A DNA stretch of 64,000 bases from Burhinus oedicnemus (lineage: Eukaryota > Chordata > Aves > Charadriiformes > Burhinidae): positions 692,217 to 756,216 of the forward strand of contig VFFE01007486.1 of the NCBI GenBank assembly GCA_008921705.1. Direction: 5' to 3'. Positions 21,561-34,640 of this stretch are shown piece by piece. The notes beneath the pieces were generated by a model, which searched no databases, had not been told where the DNA came from, and was given only the letters and a program-made list of their open reading frames with translations. The first letter of the stretch is position 1. Each line of letters opens with the position of its first letter. The translations under genes and the position numbers were made by a program.

Positions 21561-24500
21561 TCACAACAGTCTTCCAGGCAGGTAGCCAATAGTCATGACT
21601 ATGATTTTCCCAATAAAAAATGAGACCTTTTCAACAAATCTGAAAATTTGCTTTTGAAATAAAATATGCCTTTCTATGAGGAAGTGGTTTTTTAATGAAA
21701 TAATAAGCTAGCTTTTTTATGTTCAGGGGAGGGACTTAATTCTCGCAATTTTAATATTTATTTTGAAACTGATTTTACTCACTTTTTATCCCTGATATTT
21801 TGGCAGCTTTTTTTTTTTTTTTTCATTTTCTTTTACTGAAAACAAATCTAGTTTGTGATGAAGGCTTCCTTATATTTAGCAGAACTGTGTTTTCCGTGTT
21901 GTGCTCAGGTGAATCAATAGAAGAGTTACCAAAGTGTGAATGTGAAATACTCTCACAGGCCTACTTTAGGAATAGCATACCCTCACTTGGTAATGGTAAC
22001 TCTTGAGGAGAAAGTCTTTCTTGTGAATGTAGTCAGAAAAATCAACTTTATATACTTGTATTTATGTCCTGCAGAAGTCTGTTTCTTATGTGTCTTATGA
22101 ATACCATGTCTAACTTAGTGACAGAAACACATTTATCTTCTTGTCAGTACTGCTGAGCCAATATAGTTGCACATGGGTAAGCTGTGTTCTATTTTATCTC
22201 GTCCATCATCATCAGAATTTCCAGATTAATTCTCACTCAAGAGTCATTCTTCTTAGAGTTGATATTTTAAACAGAAACAAAAAAAGCTTGATTTTGAAAT
22301 CTTGGCTCTTGATCTGGAAAGTTTGTCTGACAAATCATTCCTGGGCTAGGAAAATGACTGAATGAGCTGTGTTTGTAGCTAAAGAATCAAAAAAGAACTG
22401 TGTAGGGAAGAACAGAGGGTGTATTTCATTCAGTTCTGTGTACAGTGAGAGTACATAAAGCTACACACTTAAGATGATTTTTCATTGTCTTGGCTCAACT
22501 GAGGAATATAGGTGACACAAGGAGTTCTATGTTGTGAACTTGTTTTCCGTAGGAATAAATGAATGTTTTCCAAATGCCGCTTAGGGCATATTCAGTTAAT
22601 TAACTTATATGTCTTTGATACTCTGCTGCCTTGGCCAAATCCCTCTGCCTGAATTTGGTTAAGTCCTACTAAGTCCAGCTTCCCTGTTGGCACCAGAAAA
22701 ACACACATTAGCAATGCATGTAGTTCTACTGTATCTGCAGCTCTGTGAACTCTCGGTGGTGTAAGATAGTCTGCTTCTTTACAGGGAAAAGATCTGTTTT
22801 TTTTCTTTGACTCTGTTACAGTGAAATGGCATTGCATTAAATCAAACCAGGAAGAAGAATAGCGCTTGATGTCCTACAAAAAAAAGAATCTCGAGATACA
22901 TTTTTATGGCTAGCCAGTAACTTCTGTGTTAAATAAACTGCAGAATAAAATAAATAAACGCAGAATAAAACTGATATACTCACTAAAAATGGAAATGATG
23001 CCTCAGGTTCTAGTATTCCTAACAGAATTGAAGGGTGGTATTTGGAAAACACTTATTCCTCAGGCTTACTCAGGACCTACCTTAATCTGTAAGTGGCCTG
23101 CTGATTTCTCATGATAAACTGTCCTTTACATTTGCTATATCCAGCCTGGCCTGTTGTCAAGTACAAAGTACTCCTTGGCTGATTGATATTGTAATCTTAA
23201 AAAATGACAGATGTAGTGATGTGGACTGAGCTATCTTGACTGTAAACGGTCAAAAGTGGGTAATACGGCTGTGCCAACTGAGTGAGCCGTGGAATGTCTG
23301 CACTCCTGAAGAAACAATAACCCTGTCTGGTTCATATCCATGCCACTTAACACACTACTGAAGACTTAACAGTTTTTTTAAATGTTACTTGAGAAAATGG
23401 ATTAATTTCTGCAAAGATACACACAAGAAGGAATGCTTTGACCATTTAAATTAAGGTCATAACTCAAAGCAGCTTGATTATAAGTGAATGAAGTAAAAAA
23501 GATGCAGAAGAAAGGGATGAGTAAGGGTTACGAGATTATAGTTGAGAAAAGCTGGAGGGTGGTCTGCATGTACTAAGCAAGGTGATAACTCACAGAGCAA
23601 AAGGATTTGTGTGGCTTCCTACTCTAATTTCTTAATACAGTTAAGTGGAGGTTAACATCATTCAGTCTGTTGCTTACCAGGGTCTATATGGACTCTGTTG
23701 CCATGCTGTATTGTGGGATAAGGATGTGTACTCAAGATGGAGCCTGTTTGTATAACTATGAGGGAGATCCCAGCAGAGTACTTGGCTTTGTAATATTATA
23801 CCTTTTAGCTCTCCAGCCAGACATTTCTTAGGGATTGACTTCCCATGCATGTTCTGCAAAGCACCCTCTTTTTAGCAGGCTTTTGGGTGGAAACTTTTGT
23901 GTGTATTGTGAGAAGAGTGAAACTGGGGTTGTTAATTGTAGTGGTTCAGCTATCTTGATTAACATGGTGTGGTGTAAGGGTTGAGTATGGAGGATGAGAA
24001 AGGGTGGTTAATTCTGTTTTGCAATAAACTCTTTATTAATATTGATGTAAAAGTTACAGACTGCTTAAAAAAATACCTGAAATATATAAAGAGAGAGAGA
24101 ATGAATTAAAGCCTGAAGAAAAAAATCTTGATGAAATTATGAGAATGCAACATGCTTAAGACTTGATAAGTGCTCATCTGAGTCAGTCACAGTGTCTCAA
24201 CAGAGCTGAGGGTGAATGAACACAGAATCAGTATATGAGTCAATATTTTTAAGCTCAACAGATCAAGTGAATCTTAAATGAAGTAAGTTTAAATAATTTA
24301 ATCTCAGAAGAGAACATGCAAATTCCACAAAGTATATATAAGGACCTTTCTTTTTCTCTTTAGGATCTGGATAGTGTCTGTGTAGTTCCTGAGCAAGTAT
24401 TGCATTGTGTCTGCAGTCACAAAACTGTATCCCCATTTACCTGCATGACTGGCAAGCTACAACAGGTGAACATGAAATAGAAGTATTTTGCATTTTTGAA

Positions 24501-26745
24501 AAAGCATTAGCAGATTCCAGTGCATATTAAAGAATAAATCAACTCAAATACACCTAATCCTTCCTTACTCAGAAAAAAAGCAGGACAGATATATTTACCT
24601 TGCAAAATACTGTTTCTCTTATAATGAGAAATTCATTCCAGTTCCAAGTCTGAGGTATTATTTATATAATCCCTAAAAAAAATTATTTCTAACCAGAATG
24701 AAAACTTAGACAGATCTGCTAAGCTTATCAGAATGTAATTCAGGCTGTCAATATACTGTATGGTTTTCTACATCTTGGGTTCTGGCCTCTATGCTGAGTG
24801 GACCAGAACTGTGTAAATCTTTTGAGTTTTTTCTTTGAATCAATGTATTTAATATAACAAACTGAACTATATGATATCCATTTAAATTCTGATAAAACAG
24901 CATTTTATGTGTGAAACCACAGTGTGTAAAACATGAGTGAAAAATTCAGGACTGCTCCAAAGATGTGCTTGAACATTCTGTTTAATCAAAACATCTTTCA
25001 TATTTCATTTTTTATAAAATTTTATTTTGAAAGGAGCAAATGAAAATGTTAAAATCTTTTAAAATTTAATTTTTATAAACCAATGTTTACATTTTTGTTC
25101 TAAATTGATTTTCCACTTTGAGATACATATTTTTGTATAAAAATACTAAAAATGTGTAGGATAAGTGAAATAAGTCTAAATAAGATTATTTTTTTAAGAA
25201 AACGGTTCTGAAATTTTCTTATTCCCTCTAGAATGTCCCTTTAATGACAATTATGAGTTTTGAGATTTTTCTTTTAATTTGGGCAAAAATATTTGAAATG
25301 TCAGCATTCTAGAAAGTCAGTGTTCTAATGGAGTCTGCAAATAATTAGTTCTAACAAACAATGCTACTGTACTGTGATGCAATTTTCTGATTAAGTCCAG
25401 TGCCATAACTCATTTCTTAATTCCCAAATATATGTAGAATCTTTCAGGAACAGAGCAGCTACAGACTTTTTAAAGCTGCCCATGACCATGTGACACTCAC
25501 CAGTTGAAGTAAATGAGACTTTTCCATTTGATCAGGCTTTTCTTTGTAACAAGTAGTGGTGCCAGGTAAGATCTTTGCTAATGGCACTGTATATAGATGT
25601 AGTAAAATATGCTCAGAGCAGTTTACAAACCTGGTCGCTGAATGGGCACAAAATTCTAATTTAATGGGATTTTTTAAAACTATTTTGGCCTGAATCGGTA
25701 ACATGGAAATAACATTTTTAATGAATGAAAATTCCCACAGGAAGTTTTGCATTGTTGCACAGTCTGCGGGCAATGGGAACAGTTCTGAACTGTGTCTACT
25801 GAAAATATCTCAGCATCTGTCTGAGCTGGGATAGTATCTGCGTACTTCTCTGGTAGAAAGGTTGTGTTGCACTAGAGGAAATACAGGTCAAATCTGTACA
25901 GAAGAGTTAATGCAGGAAGAAAGTAATAGTGGAACAATTGTAGTTCGGGAGGACGTCTTTAGGTCAAACTGTTCCTTTGCAATGCAAATTCAGTATAAAA
26001 TTTAATGTTCTTAAAAAATTGTTCTAGTGAGAAACTTAGTAAAAAGATCAGGCTTTTTAAGAGGAAAAAGATTTAAGATAAATGTTCCATATAAGATTCA
26101 TTTTACCTGACAGTTTCCATCCAAATGTTTGATACCTGGTCTTAGCTAGTCATCGCTGTTGCCTCCAGAATCCACGAAAGGAGATATCCATTAGATTACT
26201 CATCTCCATCCTGGAGTGAGGTCTAGCAGCTAGGTGCTAATGAAGTTTTGATTCTGTTTCTCCCTCCCCAGCTTCATCACACCAACATTGCCTTTTGCCC
26301 GAGACAGCTATTCATTGACTTTTAGTTACAATTCTGCTTGTTTGGATCTTAAACCAGCTCACTGTGGCTGGTGCTAGGCAAAGCAAAGAGCAGCAGCTTG
26401 TTGCCAGGGGTAGGATAGAATATGAAGCCAGACAGTCATAATTAGATCAGCTTAGCCATACCCATGGAGATGTAGCCTTATTTACTTTCTTAGGATAAGC
26501 TGAGAGTCTCTCCATAGACTACAGAGAGAATGCCTATGTAACTGTCTTAGACTATACACTTAGTTTTCATCTGACTAAAGTTAATTCTTTATTCCAGCAT
26601 TTCTGCTGTTCACTTGACTCTTTTGTGTTGTTTGACCGATAAAAAAGTATAATTTGATGTGGCATTGTATGTTATTTTCAATGTCCTTTGATACAGCATT
26701 ATGTATTAGTGCTAATGTTCGGGAACAATTTTATAAGAACCTGCA
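21561..26745. other. AT-rich DNA, no gene recognised
   Basis: Nothing assignable. A local duplication of GCAGAATAAAA lies at about 22940-22971, and a GAGAGA run near 24090. Around 25485-25560, CAGTTGAAGTAAATGAGAC resembles an old dispersed repeat. The 104-codon minus frame at 25459-25773 has no splice or homology support. Confidence 0.55.
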
Positions 26746-27289
26746 TCCTGTCAGGGCCATTGAAGCACTAACAGGCCTTACTGGTCCTGATCAGAGTTCT
26801 CTGGGCCTGCCCCACTGCGCTGCCCACAGCCCAGGACCCCATTTCAGCCCATCTTAGATCTGTCAGTCCCTGCCCTAGTGGTGCTGCAGCAGTGCAGGGC
26901 TCTAGATCCACCACAGCCATGCCCTGCCTTGGCCATGGTCTGAGCAGGTCGTGATCCACAAGCTGATGGCTCAGCCTGGCCTCATCCTGTCCCCATCCCA
27001 GCTGCCCTTCCCAGCCATCCTGGGGCTTAGTCTGACTCTGTTTACCCTCACCGGGTCTGATCTTGACCCCTACCTGCAGGCTGACATCCTGGCCTGGCCT
27101 TGGCCTGGCCCTGTGGAGGTACCTCATCCCTGAGGCTGCACCAGCGGCCCTCCAGCCTGCCCTGCTCCTTTGCAGGAGGCGGTGACATGGTCCCTGGCTG
27201 GCAAGGCCCCTGGCCTGCCAGCTATGCTATCGGTCCTGGCTCTGTGTCTTTCAGGAAGCAACCAGCTCACATTGCTCCCTGACAAAATC

Positions 27290-28175
27290 CTTGAGTCCCT
27301 TTTGCACAATTTATCAAAACTGAAGTGCATTTACACCAATGCACGCAGCATGGGCAACAAACAGGAGGAGCTGGAAGCCATTGTGCAGCAGGAAAACTGT
27401 GATACAGTCACCATCACAGAAACAAGGTGGGATGATACACCCAACTGGAGTGCTGCATTGGATGGCTATAAACTCTTCAGAAGGCATAGGCCAGGAAGGA
27501 GAGGCAGTGTTTTGATTGTCTTGAGCTTAACGATGGTGATGACAGAGTTCAGTGTTTATGAGTAAGAATCAAGGGTAACGCCAACAAGGCAGATATCATA
27601 GTGGGAGTCTGTTATAGACCACCCAACCAGGATCAAGAGGCAAACGAAATATTCTATAAGCAGCTGGGAGAAGTCTCACAATCACTACCACTTGTTCTCA
27701 TGGGGGACTTCAGCTGGAAAATACAGACTTCTGCTGGAAATAGAGAAAAGCAGAGAAGAAACAGTCTGGGAGGTTCCTGGAGTGTCTGGAAGATAACTTC
27801 CTGACACAACTGGTGAGTGAGCCATCTAGGGAGGGCACCTTGCTAGACCTGTTGTTTTTGAACAGAGAAGGACTTGTCGGTGATGTGAAGATTGGAAAGC
27901 ATCTTGGGCACAGTGAGCATGAAATGATAGTTTTCAATTCCTGGAGAAGTAAGGAAGGGGTTAGTAGAACTGCCACCTTGGACTTCTGGAGGTCAGACTT
28001 TGACCTGTTTAGGAGACTGGTTGACAGAGTCCCTTGGGAGACAGTCCTGAAGGGCAAAGGAGTGCAGGAAGGCTGGACATTCTTCAAGAAGGAAATTTTT
28101 AAGGTGCAGGAGCGGGCCATCTCCCTGTGCTGTAAGACGAGCTGGCAGGGAAGAAGACCAGCCTGGCTAAACTGA
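27290..28175 (+). pseudogene. CR1 ORF2 endonuclease domain, broken
   Basis: Pieces in three successive frames carry the APE-type endonuclease motifs: NARSMGNKQEELEAI near the start, then ITETRWDD (27409-27435) with the catalytic Glu, then GVCYRPPNQ (27602-27630), LVLMGDF (27690-27715) with its Asp, and finally LGHSEHEMI (27904-27932), where the usual Ser-Asp-His is Ser-Glu-His. A stop at about 27563-27565 and frameshifts near 27715-27810 break the chain. In an active CR1 this domain nicks target DNA to prime reverse transcription. Confidence 0.88.
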
Positions 28176-28599
28176 GAGCTTTGGCTGGAACTCAGGAAGT
28201 AAGGAAAGTTTATGACCTATGGAAGAAAGGGTAGGCCACTCAGGACGACTACAAAGACTTTGTGAGGAGGATATGCAGGGAGAAAATTAGAAGGGCCAAA
28301 GCCCAGCTAGAACTTAATCTGGCTACTGCTGTAAAAGACAGTAAAAAATGTTTCTATAAATACATTAGCAACAAAAGGAGGACTGAGGAGAATCTCCATC
28401 CTGTATTGGATGTGGGGGGAAATGTAGTGACCAAGGATGAGGAAAAGGCTGAGGTACTTCCTTGCCTCATTCTGTAATAGTAAGACCTGTTGTTCTCTGG
28501 GTACCCAGCCCCCTGAGCTGGACAACAGGGATGGCGAGCAGAATGAATCCCCCATAATCCAAGAGGAAATGGTTAGCGACCTACTACACCACTTAAACG

Positions 28600-29986
28600 C
28601 ACACAGGTCTGTGGGGCCAGATGGATCCACCCAGGAGTGCTGAAGGAGCTGGCAGAAGTGCTCACCAAGCCACTTTCCATCATTTATCAGCAGTCCTGGC
28701 TAACCGGGGAGGAGGTTAGCAAATATGATGCCCATCTACAAGAAGGGCTGCAAGGGGGATCTGGGGAATTACAGGCCTGTCAGTCGGGCCTCGGTGCTGG
28801 GGAAGGTTATGGAGCAGATAATCTTGAGTGCCATCACACAGCACATACAGGATAACCAGGTGATCAGGCCCAGTCAGCATGGGTTTATGAAAGGCAGGTC
28901 CTCCATGAGTAACCTGATCTTCTATGGCAAGGTGACCCCGTAGTGGATAAGGGAAAGGCTGTGGATGTTGTCTACCTTGATTTCAGTAAAGCCTTTAACA
29001 CCATTTCCCTCAGCATTCTCCTGAAGAAACTGGCTGCTCATAGCTTGGATGGGCGTATGCTTCGCTGGGTCAAAAACTGGCACGATGGCTGTGCCCAAAG
29101 GGTTATGGTGACTGGAGTTAAATCCAGTTGGTGGCTGGTCACAAGTGCTGTTTCCCAGGGCTCAGTATTGGGGCCTGTTCTGTTTAATATCTTTACCAAC
29201 GATCTCAATGAGGGGATCGAGTGCACCCTCAGTAAGTTTGCAGACAACACCAAGTTGGGTGGGAGTGTTGACCTGCTTGATGTAGGAAGGCTCTACAGAG
29301 GGATATGGAAGGGCTGAATCGATGGGCCGAGGCCAACTGGATGGGGTTCAACAAAACCAAGTGCCATGTCACAACACTTGGGTCACAACAACCCCATGCA
29401 GTGCTACAGGCTTGGGGAAGAGTGGCTGGAAAGCTGCCTGGTGGAAAAGGACCTGGGGGTGTTGGTCCTGAATATGAGCCAGCAGTGTGCCCAGGTGGCC
29501 AAGAAGGCCCATAGCATCCTGGCTTGTATCAGAAATAGTGTGGCCAGCAGGACTATGGAAGTGATTGTCCCCCTGTGCTCAGCACTGGTGAGGCCACACC
29601 TCAAATACTGTGTTCAGTTTTGGATCCTCCACTGCAAGAAAGACATCGAGATGCTGGAGCGTGTTCAGAGAAAGGCAATGAAGCTGGTGAAGGGTCTAGA
29701 GCACGTGTCTTCTGAGGAGCAGCTGAGGGAACTGGGGTTGTTTAGCCTGGGGAAAAGGAGGCTGAGGGGAGATTTTGTCACTCTCTACAACTACCTGAAA
29801 GGAGGTTGTAGCGAGGTGAGTGTTGGTCTCTTTTCCCAAGTAACAAGTGATAGGACGAGAGGAAACAGCCTCAAGTTGCACCAGGGGAGGTTTAGATTGG
29901 ATATTAGGAAAAATTTCTTCACCGAAAGGGTTATCAAGCATTGGAACAGGCTGTCCAGGGAAGTGGTGGAGTCACCATCCCTGTAG
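28600..29986 (+). pseudogene. CR1 ORF2 reverse transcriptase and C-terminus, broken
   Basis: In alternating frames the sequence reads GNYRPVS (28763-28785), QHGFMKGRS (28877-28905), [10 protein letters not shown] (28966-28996, motif A with its Asp), FNIFTNDL (29183-29208) and KFADNTKL (29234-29258). The last is motif C with the second catalytic Asp changed to Asn. A stop at 29315 precedes the C-terminal part, which is one open stretch from 29366 to 29986. Frameshifts lie near 28640, 28725 and 28940. It is reverse transcriptase in kind, but inactive by both frame and active-site damage. Confidence 0.9.
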
Positions 29987-30121
29987 GTATTTAAAGACAT
30001 GTAGATGTGGTGCCTGGGGACATGGTTTAGTGGTAACTTAGCAGTGCTAGGTTTACAGTTGGACTTCATGATCTTAAAGATCGCTTCCAACCAAAAGGAT
30101 TCTATGATTCTGTGATTCTAT

Positions 30122-30582
30122 GAATTTATTTACTCTGATGTATGAAAAAGATCATAGGAACTGTTCAGAAGTAACCTGGTAATTTTAAATACGTAAACTG
30201 ATTGTAAATGCAAATTTACTGTCTGAATAAATATCCTAATTCTGAAGTAAATTAAAAAAATCAAGCAACAGACCTAAGTAGCAATTATTATCAGACGTAG
30301 GATTAGCTTGCAATTTACACTTGTGTGATCTGTAGCTATCTATTGTAGTGCCTTGATTTTGAACGCTAATATGGAAAATTGAAACTTTTCCATTTCATAT
30401 AATACAACAAGGAGAATTGGATCTGGATTATGCTCAAAATTAGCATTGGTTTTCTAACTGCTATACACACAAGGACTCAATTACTGGGTTTTAGTCCACA
30501 TGTGAAAAATAGCTATAACCAGTCTTTCAGGATGAAACCCTAACAAGCCTACAAGGATATCAGCATCATGGGAATTCCTCAC
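30122..30582. other. No gene recognised
   Basis: AT-rich DNA between the CR1 3' end and the next exon candidate; nothing visible. Confidence 0.5.
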
Positions 30583-30650
30583 CTGTTTCGGTAGTTTCAA
30601 AAATTTTCTAGTCAGTCTTAAATATACATACAGATACTGCTGAGTTATTT
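30583..30650 (-). CDS. Candidate coding exon, unrecognised
   Basis: On the minus strand the acceptor TATGGTTCTTTACAG precedes 68 nt and a strong donor, GAAACAG|GTGAGG. The frame enters with two bases and encodes ITQQYLYVYLRLTRKF and then LKLPKQ, leaving in phase 0. The peptide is helical and basic, with no family recognised. The exon candidate at 31911-31943 leaves exactly one base, which with these two makes a Glu codon. Alternative: pseudo-exon. Confidence 0.38.
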
Positions 30651-31910
30651 CTGTAAAGAACCATAAATGCATAAGTCTCACAACAACATTTTTTAATAAA
30701 TCTGTGTTTCAGACTTGAGTTCATCAACCCTGTCTGTCCTATTTTTTCAATTCAACAGCCATAAAAAAAAAATACAAAATGCCTTGCTGACTTTTAAGAA
30801 AGGAGATTACAAAGCCAAATATTTCTAATCTCTCAAGTAGCTTTTTTTTCCCTTGGCCCCCATTGAATTCTAGGACTTCAAGTGCACCAAAAACATACAG
30901 TTTATCTTCTCAGGTCAGGATTTAAACACAGGAACTCTGAAACAGTGCCAGTGATTATGTAGCCAAGCACTTACATTTTTCCCTAAGTTATTTGTTTTGG
31001 AAGACTGTGATATGGAGGCATATACTCAGAAACTCTGTAACATTCACGGGATATGTACTGATGGAGCAGAGTATTACTCCATTCTCTGTTAATTTCTTAC
31101 CCAAATCTACACTACAAGGAAATTGAACATCGTTATTCAACTAATTCCATCAGTTTGGGAATTTTTTATTATACCAAACAGCGATCATCAGTTGCAGTAC
31201 TTTCTATTCAACAGATAATTTTCTAAGTTAAAAATGCTAATAAGTCTGGTTAACAGCATAAAACGGAACTAAATTATGAACATTAGAATTACAGATGCTC
31301 TCATTTACACATAATCTTTGCAGATACTAACCATGCTAAATTTAACAATAATGAACCACGCTATACTCAACAAATTTTTCAGAAATTATTTTACAGACTG
31401 ACACTAAGAAAGTATTGACCCCAGTGCAGACAAAAGTAAATCGGCAGTGGTCTAAGAAACAGGTAGCCAGAAAATGTTCTTATTCTTCGTTTTGTGGGAA
31501 ACATCGTCTCATCAAATAAAACAGTTTGTGGGACATATGGGCCATTGAAAAGAACTTGCAGTAAGTTTATCATAAAGTCAGTTCTTAGTTAAAAAATAAC
31601 TTTTTTTGTTTGAAAACTGGATGTTATTTCAACAACATAATGGATCAAAATGAAATGACAGCCTATATGGTAGAAATATATTCTGCATGAACAATTCATG
31701 AAAGCCTGGGTAACTTTATTTTTCATCTTGATTTGGGAAAAAGGGAAATGAAATCTTATGCAGTAGGAAAGCATTTCCTACCCACGCGTACTGAAAAATG
31801 CCTAATGATCCAGGAGAAAAATTGCTACTAGAACCTACACCTTTACCAAGGACAGTGCTAGTACAATGTGAAATTGGGCAACTCTACCTTGTCTAGTCAG
31901 TTGCTGTTAC

Positions 31911-31943
31911 CTCTCAGAATGGGGGACTCTTGGTCAATAGTTG
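31911..31943 (-). CDS. Candidate 33-nt coding exon, unrecognised
   Basis: The minus strand has an excellent acceptor (CCTTCGCCTATCTTTCTTGCAG is its tract, written here only as position 31944-31965), 33 nt, and donor GAGAG|GTAACA. Only one of three frames is open: it enters with two bases, encodes TIDQESPILR and leaves one base. Both neighbours (30583-30650 and 32103-32158) match in phase. The short length makes each piece weak alone; three fitting in 1.6 kb is the support. Confidence 0.35.
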
Positions 31944-32102
31944 CTGCAAGAAAGATAGGCGAAGGGGAGGCAGTAGGGAAATTATTTATTGACTGCTGCC
32001 TCCTCTGACAGGTACATTCTTGCTGCATAAGGAGGTTGTTCTCTGGCCATGAATATCCACTATTGCTTTTGTCTCTTTTGGACAAAGGTAAATTTGAATT
32101 AC

Positions 32103-32158
32103 CTGTCCTTAGTGAGAAGGAAGTGAGCCCTAATCCATATTTCTGAATTCTGCTGATC
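32103..32158 (-). CDS. Candidate 56-nt coding exon, unrecognised
   Basis: Acceptor GATACTCTTGCTATAG, 56 nt, donor GGACAG|GTAATT on the minus strand. In the frame compatible with the next exon it enters with one base, encodes ISRIQKYGLGLTSFSLRT and leaves one base, completing an Ala codon with 31911-31943. A second frame is also open. The intron to the next exon would be 159 bp, short but normal for birds. A further upstream candidate is 32835-32868 (KICVSHIKHV), with weaker sites and matching phase. Confidence 0.33.
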
Positions 32159-33900
32159 CTATAGCAAGAGTATCTGCAACCAGTGTCTTCAGCATGCAGT
32201 AGTGTTCATAAAAGTTAGTGGACACTTATACAAAATAGGACATTAATTGCAGAACTGGAAGTGCTTTGGAGAAATATATGCCTCCATGAATTCAAGCACA
32301 TGTATTAGAAACTTGAAGTCAGATCACCTTGTGAACAAGTCTAATACCAATGAAAAGAGAGCCAAACATTCAGTTACTGACAAGCGGGGATTGCTAGTAT
32401 GTGAGGTATTTCTGAGTCTTCCAATTTTTATTTGAATTTGCTGGTCCTTTAAGGAAGAAATCATTGGAGTAACGGATTACTTCTTTGTTGCCTGATTAAT
32501 GCCTGTTGATCTTTTCTTAAAATATGCTAAAAATTTAGAGGTGGTGCATTCAACCCAGGAATTCATTAGCACGAATTTATCAATGGCACATGTCCAGTTT
32601 GACCTGAAACCAGCCAAATCAAAATCCACTAGGTTTATGAGAAGGAGCAAAAACATTGTTTCAACAGGGCTCTCCAGTTATAATTGCATTAAGTATTGGA
32701 CAAAGTCTTGTATGTCAGGAAAAAAAAAAGTAATTAATAAGAACTTCCTTTTGTCCTAGCTTCTGGGAGCATTTGTTATAGTTGCCTTCCATTTTCTCTC
32801 AAGATCTTTTTCTTTCTTTTGGCAAAGCATCTACCTAACATGCTTTATATGCGATACACAAATTTTAGCTTTTCTCAAAACAAAAATTACTGATCAAGAA
32901 GACATTTATCAATGGATTCTCAGTAACTTTGCTCAAGTTTCAATTTGGCGTTTCTGTATGCCATCTTTTCAAAATTTTTTTCCTTCATACAGCACACAGT
33001 CTCAGATAACACAGCAACAGTGCATTTGCACTCTGTCTGGACAGTTATCTCTGCCTTTTCTCTATTCTCTGACTTTCTTTTGACGTTATCTTTTGCTCTC
33101 TCTTCTTAATGCATTCTTCCTTTTTTATTACGTTCTACTTCGCCTGTTTCTCACCCTCCTTCCACCTGTGTCTGTTGATATTTCTGTGTCTTCCTTATAC
33201 TATTTTTTTCATTTTGTGAATATTTGTGTTGTAACTTTTTCACAGATAATTTGAAACCTTAGAGATTCGTTTCCACTTTTCCCTATTTGTTCTCTTTTCT
33301 TATTCCAAGATATCTTAAGTAAATTTACTATCCACTCTCCTTCTTATTTATTCTAATTTTTTTCCTTCTTTCTTCTTAATATGTTTACAGAAGTACACAG
33401 TGGCTCTTGCTGCTACTATTCCTTGCTGTAAGTTTATAAGTGCTACATTCATTATCGATTATAAAAAGACAACAAAATGATTGCCTTAAATTTTAAGACA
33501 TGTATTTGTTAAAGGCAACGGAACAGGACTTCTGTCCTCATGAGCTTTGGTAATGGCAAAAAAGAGGTTTTGTTTTTCAGTAGTGTCCTAATGAAGAAAT
33601 TTGTATTACGGAAACAAGAGAAAGTTCTCTTGGATTCATTATTATACTTTATTACTATGTTGCATACTATGTTTTACATTGCTGTTAATATTACTCTTCC
33701 TATAAAGAAAAATGAACACTGACACAGAAAATACCTGTTACTCCATCTTGGGTTTCATTTTGCCAAATCAAGAAGTGCTTCAAAGCAAATGTGTTTGTTT
33801 ATTTCTGTTTTGTTTTTTTCCTGGTATAGTTCAAGTTGTCTTTTTAGGTGGACTTCTGTCACCTTTCTTGACATAACCAAATAGATCTCCTGTTCAGAAG
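32159..33900. other. AT-rich DNA, no gene recognised
   Basis: Strongly T-rich on the plus strand between 32960 and 33400, with many CTT/TTC runs. No repeat family recognised. Confidence 0.45.
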
Positions 33901-33959
33901 TCAATTTCTTAAGTTCATCTTGCTGACCCATCTGTAAAGCCTTTCATCCTGATAGTGTC

Positions 33960-34640
33960 TGTTCTTGTCTGATGGTTATAGTTGTTCATTATTTAAAAGC
34001 TGTTTCTTTTATATCCAAGCATTTTATCTCTTTAATAACAAGAGAATTGCTGCAGCAGCAGCAGCAGCATTTTTGCTGCTCCTTTCTGAATTCCTTTCAA
34101 CTTATCTATACACTCCTAAGAATGGAGTACCAAGGTCTACCTACAGTATTTTAGGTGCAGTTTGCTATTCATACCCCCAAGAGTGACTTGTTACGCCTTT
34201 ATCATGATATGATCCGTCCCTTCAAACAGTTCCCAAATCATATTGACCTTTTCTTGTTGCAAATTTGCTTTATAAACACGTATCTAGTTTACTGTCCATT
34301 ATCGCTTGTAAGTCCTTTCATCAGTGTTCATTTCTAGATTACTCTGTCATAGAATGTCTTTATTTCATACTATTTTTTCCCAGATAAATAGTTCACATGA
34401 GAAAGCCAGCTGCATCTCGATCCTGATATTTTCTGTCCATATTTTGTCTGCTTTTTATAGTTCTGAATCTTTGAGCTCTCTTAACACTCTCAGAATGTAT
34501 GAACTCAGTGTCGTCTTCAAATTTAATTACCTTGGTGGTTGGCCTCAGCCTTAAATCATTCAGTAGCATGTTTAAATAAGAGCAGGTGTAACAGTGATCC
34601 TTGTAACACACCATTGCACACTTCTGTACACTGTATGCTG
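33960..34640 (-). mobile_element. Ancient LINE relic (CR1/L3-like)
   Basis: On the minus strand an open stretch at 34393-34614 contains LNMLLNDL followed by KVIKFEDDTEFI. This corresponds to the LLFNI..NDL and KFADDTKL blocks of LINE reverse transcriptase, with motif C Asp-Asp kept. Farther along (lower coordinates) the DNA resembles the later part of such an ORF2 and 3' region (AGTATTTTAGGTGCAGTTTG). It is much older than the other CR1 copies, with no intact frame. Sequence at about 36140-36420 may be an upstream, endonuclease-side part of the same insertion, but this is weak. Confidence 0.6.
34053..34067 (+). repeat. (CAG)5 microsatellite
   Basis: Five CAG units are followed by CATTTTTGCTGCT, whose TGCTGCT can pair with AGCAGCA to form a short hairpin. 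It lies within the ancient LINE relic. Confidence 0.85.

Larger units (their letters stand above)
26750..30121 (+). mobile_element. Long CR1 LINE copy, nearly complete ORF2
   Basis: This is the most complete CR1 in the window. A GC-rich leader (about 26750-27290) precedes a decayed ORF2 whose endonuclease, reverse transcriptase and C-terminal parts appear in the proper order up to 29986. The 3' UTR ends in GGATTCTATGATTCTGTGA and TTCTATGA by 30121. Total length is about 3.4 kb against roughly 4.5 kb for a full element, so most of ORF1 and the 5' UTR is missing or unrecognisable. At least six frame changes and several stops make it immobile. It shares a 105-bp identical block with the copy at 17.1 kb. 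Confidence 0.93.
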
